DNA from: Streptomyces sp. NBC_01214 | GTDB taxonomy: Bacteria > Actinomycetota > Actinomycetes > Streptomycetales > Streptomycetaceae | Reading direction: 5' to 3' | Assembly: GCF_026340975.1 (NCBI RefSeq) | Contig: NZ_JAPEOS010000002.1 | Span: 948,501 to 1,012,500 of the forward strand | Length of the DNA stretch: 64,000 nucleotides | Shown here: piece after piece, positions 24,153 to 32,739 of the stretch | Numbering within the stretch: position 1 is the first letter of the stretch | Layout: each line of letters begins with the position of its first letter | Program-made: the position numbers and the translations under genes | The notes under the pieces: model-generated | The model's input: the letters and a program-made list of their open reading frames with translations, nothing else | Database searches by the model: none | What the model was told of the DNA's origin: nothing

Positions 24153-26312
24153 ATGACGGACGGGCGCACGACCGGGTCCGCGCGCGCCTTCGAGCTTCTG
24201 GAGCCCCTCGTCCAGGCGGCGACCGTACGCGTTCACGCCCCGCCGGGCGGGTATGACACCCCTCGCAGTCATCGGACCGGTCCCACGTGGGGGAGCGGCT
24301 TCTTCATCGCCCCCGGCTGGGTCCTGACGTGCGCGCACGTGGTCGGCGAAGGGGGTGCTGCGATGCGTCTGACGGGACGCGAGGTCGGCATCACCTTTTC
24401 CGCCGGGAGCATCACCGGCACGGTCACCGGGCGCGTGGAGTGCGTACTGCCCGAGCGGCTGGAGGAGCGGCGGCCCGGCCGGCACGCGCTGTGGGACCTG
24501 CCCGACCTGGCGCTGATCAGGGTGCTGGCTCCCGTCTCGCACGCCTGCGTGTGGCTGACCGACCGCTCCAGGCCGCGCTTCGACGAGGTCGCCTACTTCG
24601 GCTGCACCGAGGACCTCGGCACCCCCGAGATCACCGGCCGCACCACCCGGCTGCGCGGGACCGCCGGGAACGGCGCGGCCATCCGGCTCGGCGACGACGA
24701 CGAGATCGAGCCCGGCATGTCCGGCGGGCCCGTGGTGGACCTCGTCCGCGGCGAGGTCGTCGGCGTGCTCAAGGCACGGCGGCAGACGGGGGGCGGCGGG
24801 CTCGCCGTCTCCGTCGTACAGCTGCGCACCCTGCCGATGGCCGCGCGGGGCCAGGTCGGGCTCTACCGCCGGATCATGCAGGCCCACGACCTGTACCACT
24901 ACGACCAGCACCTCAGCGATCTCGACAACCGGCGGACCTGGACGGACGTGCACGGCGAGCTCCCGCCGGAGGAGGGCGACCCGTACGCCGGCCGGGGCCG
25001 GCTCACCCCCGGCGAGCGCACCACCCTGTTCGGGCTGCTGGCCGAGCTGCCCCCGCCGGGCTCCTCCGAGGTCGTACGCGCCCTGGTCGAGGAGGCGCGC
25101 GGCGAGGAACCGGACCCGCTGCCGCCGGCCCCGCTGAGCTGGCGCGACGGGCTGGGGCTGCTGCACGACCCGCCGGGCGGGACCGCGGAGGCCGCGGCGA
25201 TGCTCCGGTACGCGACCGACGTGAGCGTGGCCGAGTACCGGGAGCCGGTCACGCCGGGCGCGGACGAGGAACTGTGGGACTGGGTACGGGCCACGGCCGA
25301 GCGGCTGTGGCGGCCGCTGCGGCGCGAGCTGGGCGAGCGCCACGAGCGGGGCCTCGCCGAGCGCGAGCGGCGCCGCCGGGCGTCGGCCGGGCGGGCGGTA
25401 CACGGCCCGGCGCGGCGGTCCGGCGGGCTGCCGCCCGGGGCCTCGGTGCTGCTGGAGGTGTGGGCGCACGGCTGGGAGGACCTCTACGACTGGCGGGTCT
25501 CGGTCCTGGCCGGTCCCGCACACGCCGGGCGGGTGACGCCCGTGGACTCGGGCGTACGGGCCACCCTGGCGGGCCTGCCGGACGCCCTGCGGGCCCCGCT
25601 CGCCGAGGGCTTCCGGCGCTGCGACACCCACGAGGCCGCGGCCCTGCTCGAAGTGGCCGTGGCGCCCGCGCTGTTCGGGCTCGCGGTGGACGAATGGGTG
25701 GTGGTGGGCGGCGTACCGCTCGGCGTGCAGCGGCCGGTGGTCCTGCGCCACCCCGCCGGGGCGAACCCCGCCGCCGCGAACCCGGGCGGGGCGAACCCGG
25801 CCGTCGTGCATCCCGCCGCCGCGAACCCGGGCGGCGCCAGGGAGCACCCCGCCGACCGCGAGGGCACCGACGCGTCCGCCCGCTGGGCGCGGGTCCAGGC
25901 GGGCCCCCTCCAGGACGAACGCGCCGACTGCATACGGGGGCGTCCGCGCAGCCCCGCCACCGAGTGGCTGACGGGACTCCCCGACAACACCGTGCCGGTG
26001 CACTGCCGGGCGGCCGACCAGGAGCCCACGCTCGGGTCGCTGCACGCCGTACGGGACGCCGGGTACGGGGTGGTGGTGACCCGGCGACCGCCGCCGGACC
26101 CGGGGGCCTCCTGCGCGCCCTTCCACCGCGGGCTGCGGGAGGAACTGGCCGACGCCGGGCGGGCGGAGGTGCTCCCGGTCCGCCTGCAGAACCTGCGGGG
26201 GCGGGCGTACGGGGCGGATCCCGACGCCTACTGGGCGGCCGGGACGGGGCTGGTGTGGGAGGACCCGGCGCGGCCGCTGCCGGAAGAGGAGCCGCTCCAG
26301 GGCGACCTGTGA
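24153..26312 (+). CDS. Trypsin-like VMAP protein of a vWA-MoxR ternary system
   Basis: About 719 residues. An N-terminal trypsin-like serine protease domain has H62 (LTCAHVV), D118 (LPDLALI) and S190 (EPGMSGGP), a complete triad. A helical middle region follows, then an Ala-Asn-Pro-Gly-rich linker (near 540-565, repeats of ANPGG/ANPAA), and a C-terminal region typical of vWA-MoxR-associated proteins (VMAP-C). The next two genes encode a MoxR ATPase and a vWA protein, so this is the effector/sensor part of the ternary module recalled from comparative work by Aravind and colleagues. ATG 24153 has a GGGGGG run upstream; ATG 24129 is the alternative. Target proteins are unknown. Confidence 0.82.
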   Translation: MTDGRTTGSARAFELLEPLVQAATVRVHAPPGGYDTPRSHRTGPTWGSGFFIAPGWVLTCAHVVGEGGAAMRLTGREVGITFSAGSITGTVTGRVECVLPERLEERRPGRHALWDLPDLALIRVLAPVSHACVWLTDRSRPRFDEVAYFGCTEDLGTPEITGRTTRLRGTAGNGAAIRLGDDDEIEPGMSGGPVVDLVRGEVVGVLKARRQTGGGGLAVSVVQLRTLPMAARGQVGLYRRIMQAHDLYHYDQHLSDLDNRRTWTDVHGELPPEEGDPYAGRGRLTPGERTTLFGLLAELPPPGSSEVVRALVEEARGEEPDPLPPAPLSWRDGLGLLHDPPGGTAEAAAMLRYATDVSVAEYREPVTPGADEELWDWVRATAERLWRPLRRELGERHERGLAERERRRRASAGRAVHGPARRSGGLPPGASVLLEVWAHGWEDLYDWRVSVLAGPAHAGRVTPVDSGVRATLAGLPDALRAPLAEGFRRCDTHEAAALLEVAVAPALFGLAVDEWVVVGGVPLGVQRPVVLRHPAGANPAAANPGGANPAVVHPAAANPGGAREHPADREGTDASARWARVQAGPLQDERADCIRGRPRSPATEWLTGLPDNTVPVHCRAADQEPTLGSLHAVRDAGYGVVVTRRPPPDPGASCAPFHRGLREELADAGRAEVLPVRLQNLRGRAYGADPDAYWAAGTGLVWEDPARPLPEEEPLQGDL

Positions 26313-26355
26313 CGGGGGCCGCCGCGGACGACGCGAGGGAGGGAGCAGGAGCACC

Positions 26356-27384
26356 ATGAATGACGAGTGGCTCATATACCGCGGGGTGGGCGAGCCCCAC
26401 GACGGGATCGACGCCCTGCCCGACCCGCCGCCCTGGCGGGACTTCGACGGCGGTCCCGTGGCGGAACCGGGCGGTCCGGCCCAGGTCGCCGACGGCAACG
26501 TGGCCCGGCGGCTCGGGGCGCACCGGCAGGCCGCCGAGCTGCACCGGCCGGAACCGGAGGAGCTGGAGGCCATCAACGCGGCCCTCTACTTACGGCGGCC
26601 GCTGCTCGTGACCGGCTTCCCCGGCACCGGGAAGTCCACCCTCGCGCACGCCGTCGCCCACGAACTGAAGCTGGGGCGGGTGCTCCGGTGGCCCGTGGTG
26701 TCCCGGACCGTGCTCCAGGACGGCCTCTACCGGTACGACGCCCTGGCCCGGCTGCAGGACGTCCAGATCGCCGCGAGCGGCGGGGGCGCCCCGGCCGCCG
26801 CCGCGGTCTCCGGGGCGCCCGGCATCGGGAAGTACATCCGGCTCGGGCCGCTCGGCACCGCCCTGCTGCCCACCGCCCGGCCCCGCGTCCTGCTCATCGA
26901 CGAGCTCGACAAGAGCGACATAGACCTCCCCAACGACCTGCTGAACGTGCTGGAGGAAGGGGAGTTCGCCCTCCCCGAGCTGGAACGGGTCGCCGACAGC
27001 GAGCCCGAGGTCCAGGTGCTCACCGACGACGGGACCAAGGTCACCGTCCGCGGCGGCCGCGTGCGCTGCCGGGCCTTCCCGTTCATCATCCTGACCAGCA
27101 ACGGGGAACGGGACTTCCCGGCCGCCCTGCTGCGCCGCTGCATCCAGCTGAAGCTCGGTCAGCCCGGCGAGAAGCGGCTCGCCACCATGGTCCGCGCCCA
27201 CCTCGGCGAGGAGGCGGCCCGCCTCGGAGCCGACCTGATCCGGGAGTTCCTCAGCCGCTCCCAGTCCGAGCTGGTCGCTGCCGACCAGCTGCTCAACGCC
27301 TTGTACCTGACCCACTACGCCGCCCCGCCCACCCGGGAGGACCTCGCGGACCTGCTCATCCAGCGCCTCGACCGCCCGAGGTGA
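26356..27384 (+). CDS. MoxR-family AAA+ ATPase of the ternary system
   Basis: A 342-residue AAA+ ATPase with Walker A GFPGTGKST (87-95), Walker B VLLIDELDK (178-186), sensor-1-like FIILTSNGERDF and an arginine finger region LLRRC. MoxR ATPases remodel partner proteins, usually with a vWA protein, which here is encoded immediately downstream. AGGAG precedes the ATG by six bases. It lies 43 bp after the VMAP gene and seven bp before the vWA gene, so the three form an operon. Confidence 0.9.
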   Translation: MNDEWLIYRGVGEPHDGIDALPDPPPWRDFDGGPVAEPGGPAQVADGNVARRLGAHRQAAELHRPEPEELEAINAALYLRRPLLVTGFPGTGKSTLAHAVAHELKLGRVLRWPVVSRTVLQDGLYRYDALARLQDVQIAASGGGAPAAAAVSGAPGIGKYIRLGPLGTALLPTARPRVLLIDELDKSDIDLPNDLLNVLEEGEFALPELERVADSEPEVQVLTDDGTKVTVRGGRVRCRAFPFIILTSNGERDFPAALLRRCIQLKLGQPGEKRLATMVRAHLGEEAARLGADLIREFLSRSQSELVAADQLLNALYLTHYAAPPTREDLADLLIQRLDRPR

Positions 27385-27390
27385 CGGGCC

Positions 27391-30300
27391 GTGGCATCCG
27401 CCGGCGCACCCGGCGTCCGTGAACTGGCCGCGCTGCTCCTCGCGGCCGGGCTCGATCCGTCCGCCGGGGAACTGGCCGACGCCCTGTGGCTGGCCGGGCA
27501 CATCGGTGGGCCCGGGCAGGCCGCCCCGGGCGGGCCGGCGCCGGGCGGCCCGGAGAGCGCACCCGAGGATCCGGGCGGGGAGCCCGCCGGGCCCGTACGC
27601 GCAGAGCCGGAGGCCGACGCCCCGGTCGGGCTCTACGCGCCCGGGGCGGCGCGGGCCGACGGCGCCGACGGGCAACGACCGGGGGAGTCGCCCGAGGAGT
27701 ACGGAGTGCCCGTACGGGTGCCCGGGGCCGCCGCGCTGCCCCGCATCCTGGACATCCAGCGGGCCCTGCGCGCCCTCCAGCGGCACCGCCCGCCCGGCCC
27801 GCCGACCCGGCTGGTGATCGACGAGGGGGCCACCGCCGAGGCCAGCGCCCGCGCCCTCGGACTGGTCATCCCGGTGCTCCGGCCCGAAAGCCGGCGCGAG
27901 GCGACCGTACGGCTCGTGATGGACGCCTCCCCGTCGATGGCCGTCTGGCAGGACATGTTCGAGGAACTGCGTTCCGTGTGCGAGCGGTTGGGCGCCTTCC
28001 GGGACGTCCAGGTGCACTACCTGCACCGCCTCGCCGACGGCACGGCCGCGTTCGGCCGCAGCCCCGCACCCGGCTGCGTACGCGCCTCCGGCCTGCGCTC
28101 CGGTGACCAGTTGCGGGACCCGACCGGCCGGGCCCTGACCATGGTGGTCTCCGACTGCGCCGGCCCGCTGTGGCGCGAGGGCACGGCGCAGCGGCTGCTG
28201 CACCGGTGGGCCGAGTGCACCCCGTGCATGGTCGTCCAGCCGCTGCCGCAGCGGCTGTGGGGGCGCAGCTGGCTGCCCACCGAGCGGGGCACGCTCACCC
28301 GGCCGGAGGGCGGCGGGCAGAAGCTCACGTTCCGGCCGGACCGGCCGCCGCTGCCCGGGCGACCCACGGGCGGGCTGACGGTGCCCGTGCTGCCGCCGAG
28401 CGCCACCGCCCTCGGTGCGTGGGCCCGGCTGCTGGCCGGGCTCACGGCCGGGCCCGTACCGGCCGAGGTGGGCCGGGTGTTGGCCGACCACCCGGCCGCG
28501 CCCCTGCCGCCGCCGCGTGCGGTGCGCCCGCCGCGCGAGCTCGTGGCACGGTTCCGGTCCTCGGCCGCGCCCCGGGCCGTACAGCTCGCGGTGTACCTGT
28601 CGGCGGCGCCGCTGACGCTGCCCGTGATGCGGCTGGTGCAACGCACGATGTTGCCGGACTCCGAGCCCTCCGACCTGGCGGAGGTGCTGCTGAGCGGGCT
28701 GCTGCGGCGCAGCGGCGCGGGGCCGGAGCACTGGTACGAGTTCGCCCCCGGGGTGCAGGACGTACTGCTGGGGCCGCTGGGGCGGGACGAAGCCGCGCTG
28801 GTGCTCAAGCACTGCTCGGAGTACGTGTTGGCGCACTTCGGCCGGGGCGTACGGAACTTCCCCGCGCTCGCGGTCTCCCAGCTGACCGGGACGCCGCCGG
28901 CGGTCGCCGATCCCGGACCCGAGGAGGACGAGCGGGCGCCGGAGGGGCGGCTCCCGCAGGCCTTCGCGCAGGTTTCGGCCAAAGTCGTACGGCGCTACCT
29001 GCCCGGGATGCCGCAGGAGGGCCCCGCGGTACGCCGGCCCCCCGCGGCCCCCGTACCCACCCGGGCCGGGGCGGTGCGCGCCGCCCGGGACCGGCTGGCG
29101 GACGCCGACGCCGACGGGGACGGCGGCGCGCGGGCGCTGTACGAGGCCGTGGCGGTGCTCCGGCGGGCGGTGACGGCCCCGCCGGGGCCGGGCGATCCGC
29201 CGGAGGAGGCGGAGACCGAGCTGGCGGGGGCGCTGCTGCGGCTCTGGGCGGCCCAGCGGGACCCGGAGCTGTTGGCCGAGGCGGAACGGGCCGTGACCGG
29301 GCTGCGGACGGCGCGGGCGGGGGCGGTGCTCGGCCGGGTGCTCTACGAGCGGGCACTGGCCGCCGGACCGGACGCGGAGCTGCTGGCGGCCGCGGACATG
29401 GAATTCGCGGCGGCCGGCGCCGCGGCCGACCCGGAACTGCGGCGGGACTGCGCGGTGCGGCGGGCGGAGACGCTGGTCCGGCTGAGCGGGCTGCGGGACG
29501 AGGCGGGCGCGCTCCGCGAGGCCCGGGCGGCCCTCGAACCCCTGGCGGGCCGGGCGCCGGGCGCGGACCCGACCGCCGGTACGGACGGCTGCGGGGAGGA
29601 CGGCGGTGGCGGGGACGGCGGCCCGGCCCCGTACCCCGAACTGCACCTGGCCCTCGGCCGCGTCCTGCTGGCCCTGCTGCCCCGCACCCCGGACCCGGCC
29701 GAGCGCACGGCCCTGGCCGAACAGGCCGCCGCCCGCCTGGCCGCGGCCCTGACCTCCCTGACCGCCCTGCCCGCCGCCTCCGGCCACACCGGTCGCGCCG
29801 GCCACACCGGTCGCGCCGGCCCGGGCACCGCACAGGTGCGGGTGGAGCTCGCCGAGACGCTGCGCCACCTCCCCGGCCGGCTGGAGGAGGCCGTCGGGCA
29901 GCTGGACGCAGCCCTGGCGGAAGCGGGCGGGGACCCGGAACTGCGGGTGGCCGCCCTGGTGTGCCTGGCGCGCGTGCACCGGGAGCGGCACGCGCGGGAC
30001 GCCGACCCGATGGCACTGGAGGACGCGGCCGAGGCGTACGGCCGGGCCCGGCGGCTGATCCCCCGCGACGCGGAGGCCTTCGGGGAACTGCTGCCCGAGT
30101 GGGGCGACGTACTCCTGGACCGGGCCCGGGCCACCGACGGGCGGCGGTTCACCGGGGCCGCCGTACGCGTCCTGCGCGAGAGCCGGGCCGCGGTCCCGCA
30201 GTCCGACCCCGGTGCGGCCCACCGGCTGCTGCGGCTGGCCACCGGGCTCCGGCTGCGGCACGCGTACGAGGGCGACCCGGTGGACCTGCGGGAGGCCGAG

Positions 30301-30681
30301 TACCTGCTGGAGCTGGCCGTCCGGCACAGCCGCAACCCGCTGGAACAGGCCCGCATCTGGCGGGACCACGGCGACGTCCAGCAGGAGATCCACGGCCACA
30401 CCCGGGCGCTGGAGCGCCTCGACCGGGCCGCGGACTCCTACCGGCGCGCCTGGCGGGCCGCCCTGGAGGCCGACGTGGAGGACCGCGCGGACACCGCCGT
30501 CCAGCTGGCCGCCCGCGTCCAGCAGTTGCGCGGGGACGTGCTGGAACGCCTGGCCCGGCCCCGCGCGGCCCTGGACGCGTACCGCTCGGCACTGGAGCTG
30601 TGGACGCGGACCCACGAGGGCGCCGCGGGGCGCTCGGAGGCGGTCCGCGTGCGGATCCTGGCCCTGGAGGCCGGGCTCTGA
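27391..30681 (+). CDS. vWA-TPR protein (SAV_2336 N-terminal-type) of the ternary system
   Basis: A 1096-residue protein. N-terminal SAV_2336-type domain (1-50), a Gly/Pro/Ala-rich linker (about 45-110), a von Willebrand A domain with the MIDAS motif DASPS at 178-182, and a long C-terminal half of TPR-like helical repeats (from about residue 540 to the end). It would be the metal-dependent adaptor remodelled by the MoxR ATPase. A 1378-residue open frame on the opposite strand is a GC-bias shadow. Directly downstream lies a RiPP precursor, which ties the ternary module to the peptide genes. Confidence 0.82.
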   Translation: MASAGAPGVRELAALLLAAGLDPSAGELADALWLAGHIGGPGQAAPGGPAPGGPESAPEDPGGEPAGPVRAEPEADAPVGLYAPGAARADGADGQRPGESPEEYGVPVRVPGAAALPRILDIQRALRALQRHRPPGPPTRLVIDEGATAEASARALGLVIPVLRPESRREATVRLVMDASPSMAVWQDMFEELRSVCERLGAFRDVQVHYLHRLADGTAAFGRSPAPGCVRASGLRSGDQLRDPTGRALTMVVSDCAGPLWREGTAQRLLHRWAECTPCMVVQPLPQRLWGRSWLPTERGTLTRPEGGGQKLTFRPDRPPLPGRPTGGLTVPVLPPSATALGAWARLLAGLTAGPVPAEVGRVLADHPAAPLPPPRAVRPPRELVARFRSSAAPRAVQLAVYLSAAPLTLPVMRLVQRTMLPDSEPSDLAEVLLSGLLRRSGAGPEHWYEFAPGVQDVLLGPLGRDEAALVLKHCSEYVLAHFGRGVRNFPALAVSQLTGTPPAVADPGPEEDERAPEGRLPQAFAQVSAKVVRRYLPGMPQEGPAVRRPPAAPVPTRAGAVRAARDRLADADADGDGGARALYEAVAVLRRAVTAPPGPGDPPEEAETELAGALLRLWAAQRDPELLAEAERAVTGLRTARAGAVLGRVLYERALAAGPDAELLAAADMEFAAAGAAADPELRRDCAVRRAETLVRLSGLRDEAGALREARAALEPLAGRAPGADPTAGTDGCGEDGGGGDGGPAPYPELHLALGRVLLALLPRTPDPAERTALAEQAAARLAAALTSLTALPAASGHTGRAGHTGRAGPGTAQVRVELAETLRHLPGRLEEAVGQLDAALAEAGGDPELRVAALVCLARVHRERHARDADPMALEDAAEAYGRARRLIPRDAEAFGELLPEWGDVLLDRARATDGRRFTGAAVRVLRESRAAVPQSDPGAAHRLLRLATGLRLRHAYEGDPVDLREAEYLLELAVRHSRNPLEQARIWRDHGDVQQEIHGHTRALERLDRAADSYRRAWRAALEADVEDRADTAVQLAARVQQLRGDVLERLARPRAALDAYRSALELWTRTHEGAAGRSEAVRVRILALEAGL

Positions 30682-30809
30682 CGCCCGCCCCGAGGGCGGG
30701 GCCGGGCCGGGTACCGCTGTTTCCACGGACCGGCCGACGGGAAAAGGAAGCCGATGGGAAAAGGAAGTGGACCATCCGGTGTGCGACGCGACAGGGGGCC
30801 CGGCGGCAC

Positions 30810-31004
30810 ATGGTGACGAAGCAGCAGGAAGTGGCGGCGGCGACCCCGGGCTGTCCGGGGCGGTTGCCGGATCTCTCCGGGCTGGACCTGGCGGCGCTGC
30901 GCGGGATCGACCATCCCGTGCTGGCCGGGGTGATCGAGGGCATGGTCGAGCGGGTGACCCATCCCGCGGAGATCCTCAACGCCTTCGACTCCAGCGTGGC
31001 CTGA
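30810..31004 (+). CDS. fxsA: FxSxx-type RiPP precursor peptide
   Basis: A 64-residue peptide, MVTKQQEVAAATPGCPGRLP onward, ending EILNAFDSSVA. The end resembles the FxSxx-COOH class (Phe-x-Ser near the C-terminus) in which a radical SAM enzyme builds a cyclophane on the Phe-x-Ser core. Here the Phe is six residues from the end, one more than in the canonical motif. The gene lies between the vWA gene and fxsB. Start ATG 30810 or GTG 30813; a G-rich run (30791-30797) may serve as ribosome site. One internal Cys (C15) is in the leader. Confidence 0.8.
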   Translation: MVTKQQEVAAATPGCPGRLPDLSGLDLAALRGIDHPVLAGVIEGMVERVTHPAEILNAFDSSVA

Positions 31005-31143
31005 TCGCACCATGCCTGATCCGTCCCACCTTGAAACCGAGTTGACCACTTTCCGCCGTTAGCCGGGACCGTCCCCAGGGCAGGGATGGACCGTCCGCCG
31101 GGGTGTCCCCGGGCGGTTCTTGCCGGGGGAGGGAGGTGCGGCG

Positions 31144-32739
31144 ATGCGGCGAGCGGACCCGAGCGGAACCCCGCTGCCCGCCCCCGACCCCACCGCACAC
31201 GCCGACGCCGATACTGCGGGGCACGCCGAGCCGTCCGCGCACGCTGACCCCGCCCCCCACGCCGACGCGCGTCCCGCTGGGCTCCCCGAGCCGTCCGGGC
31301 ACGCCGACGCGCGTCCCGCAGGGCACGCCGAGCCGGCCGCGCACGCCGAGCCGGTCGGGCTCCCCGAGCCGGTCGGGCACGCCGATCCCGCTGGGCACGC
31401 CGAGCCGGCCGCGCACGCCGCGCCCGCCCCGCACGGCGACGCGGTGGTCGGCCAGTGGCTGGTCCACGCCCGGTACGCGCCCTGGCCCTATACCCGGCTC
31501 GACGTGGCCGCCGCGCGGGCCGCCGGTCACCGGCCGCACCCGATACGCCAGTTCGTCCTCAAGACCCGCAGCCGCTGCAACCTCGCCTGCACCTACTGCT
31601 ACGTCTACGAGATGGCCGACCAGGGCTGGCGCGACCAGCCGACCGCCATGACCCCCGCCACCACCGCCCGCGCCGCGCAGCGGATCGCCGAGCACGCCGC
31701 CGCCCACGACCTGCCCCGCGTCGACCTCGTCCTGCACGGCGGCGAGCCGCTGCTCACCGCCCCCGCCCAACTGGCCGCGCCCGTCGACGCCGTACGGGCC
31801 GCCCTCGCCGCGGCCGCCCCCCGCACCCGGGTCACCGCCACCGTCCAGACCAACGGCACCCTGCTCACCCGCGGCCGCCTCGCCGCCCTGGCCGCCGCCG
31901 GGATCCGCGTCGGCGTCAGCCTCGACGGCGGCCTGCCCGTGCACAACACCCGTCGGGTGGACCACGCCGGACGGCCCGGCTTCGCGTCCGCCGCCCGCGG
32001 CCTGCGGCTGCTGGCCCGCCATCCGCAGAGCTACGCCGGGGTGCTCTGCGTCGTCGATCTCGACCACGACCCGGTGGAGACCTACGAGTCCCTGCTCGCC
32101 TTCGCCCCGCCCAGCATCGGGCTGCTCCTGCCGCTCGCGAACTGGAGCGCCCCGCCCCCCGGCCACCACCCGGACCGGACCCCGTACGCGGACTGGCTCC
32201 TCGCCGTCTTCGAGCGCTGGTGGCACGACGACGTACGGCGCACCCGGATCCGGCTCTTCGAGGAGATCATCGCCCTGTTGCTCGGCCTGCCCACCACCAC
32301 CGAGACCCTCGGGCTCACGCCCGCCGCCACCGCCGTGATCGAGACCGACGGCTCCATCGAACAGGCCGACTCACTGAAATCCGCGTACGAGGGGGCCGCC
32401 GCGACCGGGATGACCCTCGACACCCACAGCTTCGACCAGCTCCTCGACCACCCCGGATTCGCCGCCCGCCAGCTCGGCCGGGACGCGCTCGCCGCCCGGT
32501 GCCGCGCCTGCGAACTGGTCGAGGTGTGCGGCGGAGGGCACTACCCGCACCGCTACCGCGCCGGCGAGGGCTTCCGCCAGCCGTCCGTGTACTGCACCGA
32601 CCTCCAGCCGCTGATCCGGCACATCGCCGCCGCCGTCCAACGGGCCGCGCAGAGCGCCCGGACCGCCACCGAAGCCCCCGCGACCCGAGCCCGCGGCGCC
32701 GAAGCCCCCGCCGTCCACCCCCCGGCGGTCGCCTCATGA
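31144..32739 (+). CDS. fxsB: Radical SAM/SPASM peptide maturase FxsB
   Basis: A 531-residue enzyme. Residues 1-98 are an unusual low-complexity region of His-Ala-Asp/Glu-Pro repeats. The radical SAM motif CNLACTYC (C145, C149, C152) follows QFVLKTRSR; a glycine-rich GGEPLL motif and a C-terminal SPASM domain (CRACELVEVCGGGHY ... SVYCTDL) complete it. FxsB-type enzymes link an aromatic carbon of Phe to the beta-carbon of the third residue, giving a strained cyclophane. GGGAGGT precedes ATG 31144. Stop overlaps the HExxH gene by ATGA. Confidence 0.9.
   Translation: MRRADPSGTPLPAPDPTAHADADTAGHAEPSAHADPAPHADARPAGLPEPSGHADARPAGHAEPAAHAEPVGLPEPVGHADPAGHAEPAAHAAPAPHGDAVVGQWLVHARYAPWPYTRLDVAAARAAGHRPHPIRQFVLKTRSRCNLACTYCYVYEMADQGWRDQPTAMTPATTARAAQRIAEHAAAHDLPRVDLVLHGGEPLLTAPAQLAAPVDAVRAALAAAAPRTRVTATVQTNGTLLTRGRLAALAAAGIRVGVSLDGGLPVHNTRRVDHAGRPGFASAARGLRLLARHPQSYAGVLCVVDLDHDPVETYESLLAFAPPSIGLLLPLANWSAPPPGHHPDRTPYADWLLAVFERWWHDDVRRTRIRLFEEIIALLLGLPTTTETLGLTPAATAVIETDGSIEQADSLKSAYEGAAATGMTLDTHSFDQLLDHPGFAARQLGRDALAARCRACELVEVCGGGHYPHRYRAGEGFRQPSVYCTDLQPLIRHIAAAVQRAAQSARTATEAPATRARGAEAPAVHPPAVAS

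Noticed and set aside
26590..30726. 1378-residue open frame on the minus strand
   Set aside because: It lies antisense to the MoxR and vWA genes; its translation is Gly/Pro/Arg/Gln-rich with no domain, as expected from codon bias in very GC-rich DNA.
30737..30767. Direct repeat of GGGAAAAGGAAG ahead of fxsA as a regulatory element
   Set aside because: Two copies only, no dyad, and the purine-rich sequence may simply be leader; no support for a site.
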